Shown here: piece after piece, positions 14,184 to 21,238 of the stretch | Numbering within the stretch: the first letter of the stretch is position 1 | How the letters are laid out: each line of letters begins with the position of its first letter | DNA from: Chloroflexota bacterium | GTDB taxonomy: Bacteria; Chloroflexota; Limnocylindria; P2-11E | Reading direction: 5' to 3' | Assembly: GCA_005889445.1 (NCBI GenBank) | Contig: VBGS01000002.1 | Location: forward strand, 1 to 21,238 | Length of the DNA: 21,238 nucleotides | Notes under the pieces: generated by a model | The model's database searches: none | The model's input: only the letters and a program-made list of their open reading frames with translations | What the model was told of the DNA's origin: nothing | Position numbers and translations under genes: made by a program

Positions 14184-15290
14184 ATGCGCGCGCTCGCGCT
14201 CGCGGTCGGGCTGGCGCTTGTGGCCTGCTCGCAGGCGACGCCGGTAACGAGCCCGACGCCCGCGCCGACGCACGAGGCGGGCACGTTCAACGTCACCGCC
14301 CTCCTCGATCTTTCAGGCAACCGGGTGCCGAACGGCGGGCCGCAGCGCGAGGGGCTGCAGCTCTGGGCGGATCAGCATGCTTCCACATCGCCGCGCGTGA
14401 AGCTCCGGATCGTCGACGTGGGCGGAAGCCAGGCGCGGACGCTCGTCGAGCTGCGGCGCGCGGCGGTCGAAGAACGAGCCGATGCGATCATCGTCGGCGC
14501 GTTCGCCGAATACGACGCCGCATTCGCGAGCGCGGTGCAGCTCGCGCGTCTGCCCGTCCTGTTCACACTGCCGGTCGCCGAACCGGCCGTCGCCGGCGGC
14601 GGTTGGGCCTTCGCCCTCGCGCCGACCCCGGCTGACCTTGCGAAGGCGGCGCTCGACGATGCCGCCGCTCGGACCGTCCTCACATCGACGATCGTCGTGA
14701 GCGACGAATCGGCCGGCGCGATCCCCGAGCGCGCCGCGCTGATGGCCGATCTGGCGAGACGCTCGGTCACCCCGACGCTGCTGAAGGCCACCGTGCCGGA
14801 GACGAGCCGGATGCGCACCGCGCTCGCGACGTCGTCGGTCGTGCTCTTCGCCGGTCCCGCGAAAACGTACGTCGACGCGGCGCGCGCGGCTCCGGCTGGA
14901 GCGTTCCTCTATTTCTCGTATGTGTGCGAGACCGCCGATGTCGCGGACCTCCGCGACGTGGCCGCCGTCGTCACCTGGCCGGGCTCGCGGTGGATCGCGG
15001 CCGGCACCGCGAGCGCGGCTCGCGCGGCGTTCGTCCAATCGTTCACGGAACGGGCCGGCGGACCTCCGACCACGCCCGCGGCATCGGCGTACGACGCGCT
15101 TGTCATCCTCGCGAGCGCCGCCGGGGAGAGCCTCGATGCGATGCGAGTGCGCCAGCGCATCGAGGACACGCGCGTCGCCGGCATCGCGACGACCTACTCG
15201 TTCACCGCGACGCGGCATGCCGGCTTCGCGACCGCGGACCTCGCACTGCTCCGCTACACCGGGGCTCGCACTCCCCCGATCGTTCGGTAA
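14184..15290 (+). CDS. Type 1 periplasmic-binding-fold lipoprotein (branched-chain amino acid ABC transporter substrate-binding type)
   Basis: A 368-residue exported lipoprotein. The N-terminus is a lipoprotein signal peptide, MRALALAVGLALVAC, with lipobox LVAC and Cys15 as lipidation site, followed by a Thr/Pro/Ala linker. The mature part has the two-lobed type 1 binding-protein pattern: FNVTALLDLSGNRVPNGGPQ at the ligand cleft, DAIIVGAFAEYDAAFASA, and in the last third PAASAYDALVILASAAGESLDAM. It would capture a small carboxylate or amino acid outside the membrane, but no permease or ATPase genes are present in the window. It lies seven bases after E1-alpha, suggesting one transcript and a substrate related to the metabolic genes. 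Ligand unknown. Confidence 0.8.
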   Translation: MRALALAVGLALVACSQATPVTSPTPAPTHEAGTFNVTALLDLSGNRVPNGGPQREGLQLWADQHASTSPRVKLRIVDVGGSQARTLVELRRAAVEERADAIIVGAFAEYDAAFASAVQLARLPVLFTLPVAEPAVAGGGWAFALAPTPADLAKAALDDAAARTVLTSTIVVSDESAGAIPERAALMADLARRSVTPTLLKATVPETSRMRTALATSSVVLFAGPAKTYVDAARAAPAGAFLYFSYVCETADVADLRDVAAVVTWPGSRWIAAGTASAARAAFVQSFTERAGGPPTTPAASAYDALVILASAAGESLDAMRVRQRIEDTRVAGIATTYSFTATRHAGFATADLALLRYTGARTPPIVR

Positions 15291-15336
15291 GGGGCACCAG
15301 CGCCCCGGCGAGAGAGGCAGCAACATACGACCTCGC

Positions 15337-16433
15337 ATGGAGACGGAGCTCGATCGCCTGATCTACGACTGGAATCGCGACGGCCGCGCCGCGCGCGCGG
15401 ATTACCGCGCGGTCGAGCTCGACGACGAGACGCTGCGCGACGGCCTCCAAGGGCCGTCGGTGCGCAACCCGCCGCTCGACGTGAAGCGCCGCCTTCTGCA
15501 CCTCATGGACGAGCTCGGCATCGACTCCGCAGACATCGGTCTGCCCGGCGCGTCGCCGCAGGCCCGCGAGACGATCGTCGCCCTCGCGAAGGAAACGACC
15601 AAGCTGAAGCGCCTGCGGCCCAACTGCGCGATCCGCACCCATCCCGACGACGTGCGCGGCGCGATCGAGGCGGCGACGCAGTCGGGCGTCGCGATCGAGG
15701 CGTGCGCGTTCATCGGCAGCTCCCCGATCCGCCGCTACGTGGAAAACTGGACGCTCGAGACGATGCTCGCGAGCGTCGAGTCGAGCGTCGCCACGCTCGT
15801 GAAGGCGGGGCTGCCGGTCATGTTCGTCACCGAGGACACGACCCGCGCCGACCCCGAGACGCTCGTGCGCCTGTACGACACCGCGATCGCGGCCGGCGCG
15901 AAGCGCATCTGCGCCTCCGACACGGTCGGACATGCGAGCCCCGAGGGCGTGCGCAACCTGCTCACCTTCTTGCGCGACGAGGTCGTACGCGGACGCGACG
16001 TGAAGCTCGACTACCACGGGCACAACGACCGCGGGCTCGGCACGATCAACGCGCTCGCCGCGACGGCGATCGCCGACCGCGTCCACGGTTGCGCGCTCGG
16101 GATCGGCGAGCGCGTGGGCAATACCTCGATGGACCAGCTCCTCATCAATCTGCAGCTCTGGGGTCTCATCGATCGAGACCTCACCCCGCTCGTCGAATAC
16201 ACCGCGCTCGTGTCCGAGCACTGCGGCATCCCTATTCCGCCGAACTACCCGGCGATGGGCGCCGATGCCTTCCGAACCGGCACGGGCGTGCACGCCGCGG
16301 CCGTGATCAAGGCGCTCCGCAAGAACGACCGCGCGCTCGCGGACCGCGTCTACAGCGGGGTGCCCGCGTCGGTCCTCGGCCGCGAGCAGCGCATCGAGGT
16401 CGGGAAGAGGAGCTCCGCCGCCTCGCCGGCTAG
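15337..16433 (+). pseudogene. DRE-TIM metallolyase/synthase, 2-isopropylmalate/homocitrate synthase-like, with 3' deletion and frameshift
   Basis: HMG-CoA lyase/isopropylmalate synthase superfamily TIM barrel acting on acyl-CoA and 2-oxoacid substrates. Key motifs: DDETLRDGLQ (residues 29-38), HGHND (227-231) as metal ligands, and GIGERVGN (255-262), the last typical of LeuA/homocitrate synthase rather than HMG-CoA lyase. The protein reads normally to GREQRIEVG (residue 356). There the frame continues without a normal ending, whereas a shifted frame at 16404 gives EEELRRLAG and a stop at 16433, exactly like the C-terminus of relatives. About 40 residues (usually PMSGKSN onward) are missing between. 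The catalytic barrel is complete, so partial function is conceivable. A downstream partner could be the aconitase-type dehydratase at 19954. Confidence 0.83.
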
Positions 16434-16434
16434 A

Positions 16435-17376
16435 TCACTTCGCGGCGTCGGCGAGCGGCTCGCGGATCGCGTGGCGCGCGCCAGCGCGCTGCCGGGTCAC
16501 GATGAAGGCGACGGCCGCGACGATCACCGCGGCTCCGGCGATCGTCGTCGGCGTGACCGGCTCGGACAGGACGACCGCACCGAGCACGACCGCGACGACC
16601 GGGTTGACATAGGCGTACGTCGACACGAGTGAGATCGGCGCGTGCTGCAGGAGCCAGGTGTACGCGGTGAATCCGACGAGCGAACCGAAGGCGATCAGAT
16701 AGAGCAGCGCGACGATCGAGCGGAGCGAGAACGTGCTCGGATCCAGCCGGGACGCTTCGCCGACGATCGCGGCGCCGATCGTGAGCGCCGCCCCGCCCGC
16801 GAGCATCTGGTACGCCGTCGCGACCAGCACGTTGCGCGGCTGACCGAGCCTCGGCGAGAGGAACGTGCCAAGCGCCCACGACAGCGTGGCGATGAAGAGG
16901 ATCAGCGCGCCGGTCGGAGCGATGGCGCCGCTGAGACCGCCGGGGACCACGAGGATCGCGACGCCGACGAGACCGAGGAGCACGCCGGCAAGCAGATCGC
17001 GACCGATCGATTCACCCCCGACGCGTCGGTAGACGACGATCCAGAGCGGGACCGACGCGACGATGAGCGCCGACAGGCCCGACGGCACCGTCCGTTCGCC
17101 GAGCATGACCATGCCATTGCCGCTGGCGAGCAGGAGGAACCCAACGACGGCGGCGCCGCGGAGCTCGCGCGCGCTGACCCGAAGGTTCGCGCCCCTGAGC
17201 ACGAGCCACGCGCAGAGGATCACACCCGCCGCGAGGAACCGTATGCCTGCGCTGAGGAGCGGCGGCAGGGTCTGGACCGCGATCGCGATCGCGAGGTACG
17301 TCGAGCCCCACACGACGTAGACGGTGCCCAGAGCTGTCCAGATCGCCACGCGAGACGGAGTGCGGTGGGGCCGCAT
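16435..17376 (-). CDS. EamA/DMT-family membrane transporter
   Basis: A 313-residue drug/metabolite transporter with about ten membrane segments in two EamA repeats. Repeat one begins WTALGTVYVVWGSTYLAIAI; repeat two begins near GALILFIATLSWALGTFLS and includes YTWLLQHAPISLVSTYAYV and PVVAVVLGAVVLSEPVTP, all typical. It probably exports amino acids or metabolites across the cytoplasmic membrane. ATG 17376 gives the standard short basic N-terminus (MRPHRTPSRVAIW); no clear Shine-Dalgarno precedes it. The gene is complete, which matters because its 3' end lies one base from the damaged lyase gene. It diverges from the MBL-fold hydrolase across an 81-base gap in which I see no definite promoter. 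Substrate unknown. Confidence 0.92.
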   Translation of the reverse strand: MRPHRTPSRVAIWTALGTVYVVWGSTYLAIAIAVQTLPPLLSAGIRFLAAGVILCAWLVLRGANLRVSARELRGAAVVGFLLLASGNGMVMLGERTVPSGLSALIVASVPLWIVVYRRVGGESIGRDLLAGVLLGLVGVAILVVPGGLSGAIAPTGALILFIATLSWALGTFLSPRLGQPRNVLVATAYQMLAGGAALTIGAAIVGEASRLDPSTFSLRSIVALLYLIAFGSLVGFTAYTWLLQHAPISLVSTYAYVNPVVAVVLGAVVLSEPVTPTTIAGAAVIVAAVAFIVTRQRAGARHAIREPLADAAK

Positions 17377-17457
17377 GTACGTAGAACGTAACCGCTCGCG
17401 CTCGTGTGAGATGCCCGAATCGCGCCATCTGTATCGAGCGCGACACTTTGGTCGAAG

Positions 17458-18114
17458 ATGTCGGCCGTGATGACGCCCGAAGACGTCGTTCCGTTGCATC
17501 TCGCGGACGTCACCTATCCATCGCAGCATCCGCTTGCCGGACAGACCGGCGTCGTCCTCGGGTTCGCGATCCGACATGCGTCGGGCATCCTCCTTGTCGA
17601 CACCGGGATCGGCGAAGGCAACGACTGGATCGACGAGAACTATCGGCCGGTCCGTCGCGCGGTCCGCGACGCGCTCACCGCGGCGGGCCTCGATCCCGAC
17701 GAGGTCCGTGCGATCATCAACACACACCTCCACTTCGATCACTGCGGGCAGAACCGCGCGTTCCCCGGGGTCGCGATCGTGACGCAGCGCGCGGAGCTCG
17801 AGGCAGCCCGCTCGGAGGGCTCTCCCATCCGCGACTGGGTCGACTTCCCGGGGGTCGCGCACGTACCCGTCGACGGCGACGGCGAGATCGCCGAGGGCGT
17901 CAGCGTCCTCGCGACGCCGGGCCACACCATCGGACATCAGTCCGTGACCGTCCGAGCCGGCGACGGACTCGTGCTGATCGTGGGGCAGGCCGCGCAGGAC
18001 GCGCGTTCATTCGCGACCGGCGCCGCCGACGACAGCATCCGGCGCCTGCGCGAGCTGAACGCGGACCGGATCCACTTCTCTCATGATCGGGCGGTCCTGC
18101 GCCGGCGCCGATAG
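17458..18114 (+). CDS. Metallo-beta-lactamase-fold hydrolase (lactonase-like)
   Basis: A 218-residue MBL-fold protein similar to N-acyl-homoserine lactonase-type hydrolases. Metal-binding motifs are HLHFDH (residues 90-95), TPGHTIGH (His156) and FSHD (His209). The position that usually supplies the bridging Asp (GD) reads VGQAAQD, with Gln177 in its place; a GQAA variant is, from memory, seen in some relatives, so this may be subfamily-specific and not a defect. ATG 17458 is chosen, with ATG 17470 as alternative. The stop codon lies inside the palindromic operator for the following MarR-GNAT gene, so the regulator gene and this hydrolase are tightly linked and the hydrolase substrate may be related to the signal sensed. 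The substrate itself cannot be deduced. Confidence 0.88.
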   Translation: MSAVMTPEDVVPLHLADVTYPSQHPLAGQTGVVLGFAIRHASGILLVDTGIGEGNDWIDENYRPVRRAVRDALTAAGLDPDEVRAIINTHLHFDHCGQNRAFPGVAIVTQRAELEAARSEGSPIRDWVDFPGVAHVPVDGDGEIAEGVSVLATPGHTIGHQSVTVRAGDGLVLIVGQAAQDARSFATGAADDSIRRLRELNADRIHFSHDRAVLRRRR

Positions 18115-18131
18115 TTGACTCCGTCAACTAT
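18111..18131. promoter_or_regulatory. Perfect palindromic operator, probably for the MarR-type regulator
   Basis: ATAGTTGAC (18111-18119) and GTCAACTAT (18123-18131) are exact reverse complements separated by three bases. Nine-base perfect arms with a TTGAC/GTCAA core fit MarR-family operators, and the site sits 12 bases before the ATG of the MarR-GNAT gene, as expected for autorepression. The left arm overlaps the stop codon of the MBL-fold gene. It is also the most AT-rich stretch in its surroundings and could include part of the promoter (TTGACT as -35). Confidence 0.75.
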
Positions 18132-18142
18132 CCTCTCAGGAG

Positions 18143-19072
18143 ATGTCCAGTCGGCTGACCGAGCGCATCCAGGCGGTGCGGCGCTTCAACCGCTTCTACA
18201 CGCGGCGGATCGGCGTGCTCGAAGAGCGGTACCTGCGCAGCTCGTTCTCGCTTGCCGAAGTCCGCGTCCTGTTCGAGCTGGCACACCGTCGCACCAGCGC
18301 CGCGACCGACCTCGCGGCTGATCTGGGCCTCGATCCGGGCTACCTGTCGCGGATGCTGCGTGCCTTCCGCGGCCGGGGTCTGGTGTCGCGCGCCGCGTCC
18401 CCCGGCGACGGCCGGAGGAGCGTTCTTCGGCTGACCGCCCGAGGGCGCACGGTCTTCGCGCCGCTCGAGGCCGCCGCGCGCAAGGACATCGCAGCGATGC
18501 TCGGCGGGCTGCCCAGCGGTCGTCAGGACCACGTCGTGGAGTCGATGCGGTCGATCGAGGCCGCCCTCGATCCGGCCGCGGTGCATCCCGGCCAGGTGAG
18601 GCTGCGGGCACACCGCCCCGGCGACATGGGCTGGGTCGTGAGTCGGCACGGCGCGCTCTACTGGGAGGAGTACGGGTGGGACGAGCGCTTCGAGGCGCTC
18701 GTCGCGGGGATCGTCGCCAAGTTCATCGAGCATCTCGACGTGAAGCGCGAACGATGCTGGATCGCGGAGCTCGATGGCGAACGCGTCGGCTCGGTCTTCT
18801 GCGTGCGACAGAGCGACACCGTCGCGAAGCTCAGGCTGCTGCTCGTCGAACCTGGCGCCCGTGGGCACGGGATCGGCTCGCGCCTGGTGAACGAGTGCGT
18901 CGCGTTCGCGCGGTCGGCGGGCTACCGCGAGCTCGTGCTCTGGACGAACGACGTGCTCGTCGCGGCGCGGCGCATCTACGAGCGAGCCGGCTTCGAGCTC
19001 GTCGGCAGCGAGCGGCACACGAGCTTTGGGAAGCGGCTGGTCGGGGAGACCTGGCGCCGTCGCCTCCGCTGA
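18143..19072 (+). CDS. MarR-GNAT fusion: winged-helix regulator with C-terminal acetyltransferase
   Basis: A 309-residue two-domain protein. The MarR winged helix spans about residues 10-145, with recognition helix region TDLAADLGLDPGYLSRMLRA and wing SPGDGRRSVLRLT. The GNAT domain follows (about 152-309), with acetyl-CoA loop EPGARGHGIGSRLV near 236-249 and WTNDVLVAARRIYERAGFEL. Such fusions are known across bacteria; the acetyl-CoA domain may acetylate a small molecule that also relieves DNA binding. ATG 18143 is directly abutted by AGGAG, an unusually tight spacing. The perfect palindrome at 18111-18131 is its likely operator, implying self-regulation and possible control of the neighbouring MBL-fold hydrolase. 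The acetylation substrate is unknown. Confidence 0.92.
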   Translation: MSSRLTERIQAVRRFNRFYTRRIGVLEERYLRSSFSLAEVRVLFELAHRRTSAATDLAADLGLDPGYLSRMLRAFRGRGLVSRAASPGDGRRSVLRLTARGRTVFAPLEAAARKDIAAMLGGLPSGRQDHVVESMRSIEAALDPAAVHPGQVRLRAHRPGDMGWVVSRHGALYWEEYGWDERFEALVAGIVAKFIEHLDVKRERCWIAELDGERVGSVFCVRQSDTVAKLRLLLVEPGARGHGIGSRLVNECVAFARSAGYRELVLWTNDVLVAARRIYERAGFELVGSERHTSFGKRLVGETWRRRLR

Positions 19073-19102
19073 CAAGGAGCAGGCCGCGCTCGAGCGGGAG
19101 TT

Positions 19103-19618
19103 CTAGGGCCGGGGCTCGGGCCCTTCGATCAAACAGGTCGTGGTGGCGTGGGCGAGCAGCTTCCCACTTCCCTCGGCGATGAGCCGGCCCTCCGCGGTGG
19201 CGACTCGGCGGCCGCGATGGATCACGGTCGCCTCGCACCGCACCGAGCCGGTCTCGAGCGTCACCGGGCGGACGAAATTCACCTTGGTCTCGAGCGTCGT
19301 GTAGCGCTCGCCCCGCGCGAGCAGTGTGTGGATCGCGCATCCCATCGCCGAATCAAGCAGGGTCATCGCGTAGCCGCCGTGCACGACGCCGATCGGGTTG
19401 TACAGGTACTCGCCCACCTCGCTCCTGAAGACGGCCCGGCCCTCCTCGGCCTCCGTGCCGGCGAACCCCAGCAGCATCGCGATGGGCGGAGACGGAAGCC
19501 GGCCTTCGAAGATCGCGCGGACGTATTCGAGCCCGGTCATACCGGCGGCCTGCGCCAGACCTGGAGCCGGATCCTCCCAGGTCACCGTTCGGGTGCGCGC
19601 GCTGACGCTCGTTCTCAC
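19103..19618 (-). CDS. PaaI-type hotdog-fold thioesterase
   Basis: A 171-residue thioesterase that would hydrolyse acyl-CoA esters, often aromatic acyl-CoAs. The hotdog active-site region is clear: YNPIGVVHGGYAMTLLDSAMGCA, with HGG at residues 80-82 and Asp89 on the central helix. TTLETKVNFVRPVTLETGSVRCEATV is the following strand pair. GTG 19618 is chosen because it overlaps the stop of the preceding small membrane-protein gene (GTGA); the much longer open frame upstream encodes Arg-rich shadow sequence. The N-terminal part (TWEDPAPGLAQAAGMTGLEY) is typical of the PaaI family. It converges with the MarR-GNAT gene; the 30-base gap between them shows no clear terminator. Confidence 0.9.
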   Translation of the reverse strand: MRTSVSARTRTVTWEDPAPGLAQAAGMTGLEYVRAIFEGRLPSPPIAMLLGFAGTEAEEGRAVFRSEVGEYLYNPIGVVHGGYAMTLLDSAMGCAIHTLLARGERYTTLETKVNFVRPVTLETGSVRCEATVIHRGRRVATAEGRLIAEGSGKLLAHATTTCLIEGPEPRP

Positions 19619-19887
19619 GACGCCCAGCGCCGTCGCGCTCCGCCGCCGAGCACGCCGATGTCCGCGAGGACGCCGAGGATCACGACGATGAGGCCGAGGC
19701 CGTTCAGCCCGCCGAGGTCGTTCTGCGCGATCGCGAACGCGAGCGTCGTCCACGGCAGGAACAGGAACCCGAGGAACGGAAGCAGGAACGCGTCGTACGC
19801 GCGGCTCAGGTAATCGGTGAACAGCCACAGGAGGACGAGCGCGGCACGCGGTCCGACGAACGCCAAGAGGACGAGAACGCAGCACAC
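19615..19887 (-). CDS. Small membrane protein, unknown function
   Basis: A 90-residue protein with two or three hydrophobic segments: CVLVLLAFVGPRAALVLLWL at the start, FLLPFLGFLFLPWTTLAFAIA in the middle and LGLIVVILGVLADIGVL near the end, finishing with Arg-rich ARRRWAS. Small proteins of this general pattern occur in Actinobacteria and Chloroflexota; I know no function. Its TGA overlaps the GTG start of the thioesterase gene, so the two are likely co-translated. ATG 19887 faces the aconitase-type gene across a 66-base divergent gap. Confidence 0.75.
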   Translation of the reverse strand: MCCVLVLLAFVGPRAALVLLWLFTDYLSRAYDAFLLPFLGFLFLPWTTLAFAIAQNDLGGLNGLGLIVVILGVLADIGVLGGGARRRWAS

Positions 19888-19953
19888 GCACGGACTCTAT
19901 GCGCTCGGGCCAGGCTCATCCAACGAGAGCCGGCGTGACACCATGGAAGGTCG

Positions 19954-21238
19954 ATGACGAAGCTCGAGTCGGCACAGCTCATCCCCGGCGCGCGTCTCGC
20001 CGACGCGCCGCCTCCGGACCGCGCTGAGCAGGCAGGCGGCACGCGCGCGATCAGGGGAAGGGCGCTGATCTTCTGGGACCCCAAGGTCCCCGGAAAGAAG
20101 CTCGACGCGATCGACACCGACCAGATCACGCCCGCCGACGACTGCGTGTCCGAGAGTCTCGACACGCTCGACGCGCGCTGGAAGGCGGGGTCGTTCCGCC
20201 ATCTCATGCCGAACTTCCGCGAGCGCGTGCGGCGCGGCGAGACGTTCATCGTCGCCGGCGACCGCTTCGCGATCGGCAGCTCGCGCGAGATGAGCCCGGC
20301 GGGGCTCAAGGGGATCGCCGACGAGGCCGGCGTCGAGATGGTCATCGTCTGCGGCGCGGCGATGGGCGACATCTTCCGGCGCAACGCGCTCAATCTCGGC
20401 CTGAACGTGGTGCAGAGCCGCGAGGCCGTCGAGGATGCCCAGGAAGGCGACACGCTCTCGTTCGACCCGGTATCGCGCATGTTGACGAACGAGACCCGCG
20501 CCAAGACCTACCAGCCCGCGGCCCTCTCACCGCAGGAAGAGGACATCCGGCGGTCCGGCGGGATCATCAAGATCGGACGGCGGGAGTTCGCCGACTCGGT
20601 TCGTCGCACGCCGGAGATACGTTGGCCCGACGCGAAGGCGGCGCGGCAGCTCACCTCGACCGAGCAGATCCTCTGGGCGCACCGCGTCGACAAGGACGCG
20701 GACATCCGCCCCGGCTCCACGGTCCGCGTCTATGCCGATCTGCTCCCCGCGTCCGACGGGACGGCGCCCTTCTCGATCCACACGTTCAACGAGATCACCG
20801 GCGGCGACACGATCCGTCCGCGGCAGATCGCGATCGCGAACGACCACTTCGTCTTCAATCGCCGCGAGGCGGACGACAAGCAGACCGCGATCGGCAAGGA
20901 ATTCGCCGACCGGCACGGTGTGCGGCGGCCCTACTACGCGACGCCCGGCGACGGGATCTTCCATTTCTACTTCCCGGAGCAGGGTCTCGTCGTGCCTGGC
21001 GCGCTGATCCCGGGTGCGGACTCGCACAGCCGCGCCTATGGCGCGTACGGCGCCCTCGGCTACGGCGTCGGCTCCACGACGCTCGGCTTCGGTTGGGCGA
21101 CGGGCTACGTGTACTTCACCGTCGCGAAGCAGCGCCGCGTCGTCTTCGCCGGCAAGCTGCAGCCCTGGGTGAGCGGAAAGGACGTCGTGCTCGCGCTCCT
21201 CGCGCGCTGGGGCGCGAAACAGTCGGGTGGCATGAGCG
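19954..21238 (+). CDS. Aconitase/3-isopropylmalate dehydratase family protein, swivel-first fusion (3' end outside window)
   Basis: The visible 428 residues join two domains that are separate subunits (LeuD, LeuC) in most bacteria. First comes the swivel domain, about residues 35-185, with DAIDTDQITPADDC, AGDRFAIGSSREMSP (GSSRE at 108-112) and GDIFRRNALNLGLN. From about residue 232 the LeuC-like part begins: LTSTEQILWAH, ANDHFVFNR, PGDGIFHFYFPEQG, PGADSHSRAYGAYGALGYG. The [4Fe-4S] cysteines lie beyond the window. The order swivel then large is the reverse of AcnA, and unlike AcnB there is no preceding HEAT domain. It should catalyse a hydroxy-tricarboxylate or isopropylmalate-type isomerisation. 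ATG 19954 has GGAAGG upstream. The LeuA-like gene at 15.3 kb is a possible pathway partner. Precise substrate not assignable. Confidence 0.87.
   Translation, partial: MTKLESAQLIPGARLADAPPPDRAEQAGGTRAIRGRALIFWDPKVPGKKLDAIDTDQITPADDCVSESLDTLDARWKAGSFRHLMPNFRERVRRGETFIVAGDRFAIGSSREMSPAGLKGIADEAGVEMVIVCGAAMGDIFRRNALNLGLNVVQSREAVEDAQEGDTLSFDPVSRMLTNETRAKTYQPAALSPQEEDIRRSGGIIKIGRREFADSVRRTPEIRWPDAKAARQLTSTEQILWAHRVDKDADIRPGSTVRVYADLLPASDGTAPFSIHTFNEITGGDTIRPRQIAIANDHFVFNRREADDKQTAIGKEFADRHGVRRPYYATPGDGIFHFYFPEQGLVVPGALIPGADSHSRAYGAYGALGYGVGSTTLGFGWATGYVYFTVAKQRRVVFAGKLQPWVSGKDVVLALLARWGAKQSGGMS

Noticed and set aside
15291..15306. Hairpin GGGGC / GCCCC after the substrate-binding protein stop, possible terminator
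   Set aside because: Only five base pairs and no following T run; the next gene starts 31 bases later in the same direction, so termination is not supported.
10905..16433. Programmed ribosomal frameshifting as the explanation for the three two-frame genes
   Set aside because: Conserved residues are missing at each junction, not merely out of frame, and there is no slippery sequence common to the sites; deletion or misassembly explains them better.
19074..19105. Short frame reading DKEQAALEREF and a stop just after the MarR-GNAT gene, as a possible frameshifted C-terminus
   Set aside because: The MarR-GNAT protein already ends at the normal position (LVGETW plus a few residues); twelve codons are too few to support a gene remnant.

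Overview
The window is uniformly GC-rich, densely packed bacterial DNA with short intergenic gaps and many stop/start overlaps (ATGA, TGATG, GTGA, TAATG). A DDN-type F420-dependent reductase, an ECF42-type sigma factor with DGPF partners, a molybdenum hydroxylase operon and a MarR-GNAT fusion together suggest a soil or aquatic Chloroflexota (Limnocylindria/Dormibacterota-like) or actinobacterial genome, probably from a metagenome. This placement is inferred from gene content; there is no rRNA or other phylogenetic marker. I see no tRNA, rRNA, CRISPR array, insertion sequence or phage gene.

Layout. 1-2.7 kb: the end of an XdhC-type Mo-hydroxylase maturation factor, a GNAT acetyltransferase, a tiny acidic protein on the opposite strand, then an ECF sigma factor translationally coupled to an O6-alkylguanine-DNA alkyltransferase. 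2.7-5.4 kb: two DGPF/YCII proteins, an ECF42-type sigma factor with a long C-terminal extension, and a zincin-like putative metallopeptidase. 5.4-7.65 kb, minus strand: GNAT protein, DDN-family reductase and an exported hypothetical protein. 7.7-8.1 kb: a third DGPF gene, alone. 8.1-11.7 kb, minus strand: a three-subunit molybdenum hydroxylase in the order 2Fe-2S, Mo, FAD. 11.8-16.4 kb, plus strand: 3-hydroxyacyl-CoA dehydrogenase, a membrane protein, an E1-alpha dehydrogenase subunit, a substrate-binding lipoprotein and a LeuA-like DRE-TIM lyase/synthase. 16.4-19.1 kb: EamA transporter (minus), MBL-fold hydrolase, and a MarR-GNAT fusion preceded by a perfect palindromic operator. 19.1-21.2 kb: hotdog thioesterase and small membrane protein (minus), then a swivel-first aconitase/isopropylmalate dehydratase fusion that runs off the end.

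How it fits together. The clearest regulatory circuit is the ECF42/DGPF module. The first DGPF gene and the distant third one have the same promoter-like element (TGTCGATTC, 12 bases, TTCGT, so TGTCGA and CGT are 17 bases apart), which suggests both belong to the regulon of the ECF42 factor encoded between them. The metabolic section looks like oxidation of aromatic, aldehyde or organic-acid substrates: Mo-hydroxylase plus its XdhC factor, acyl-CoA dehydrogenase, 2-oxoacid dehydrogenase subunit, lyase/synthase, aconitase-type dehydratase.

The oddest property is that three genes between 10.9 and 16.4 kb (Mo subunit, hydroxyacyl-CoA dehydrogenase, LeuA-like enzyme) each lack one conserved block of roughly 25-40 codons and change frame at the same point, while the rest of each protein is intact. 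This is either clustered recent gene damage or clustered local misassembly, and the sequence alone cannot tell which.
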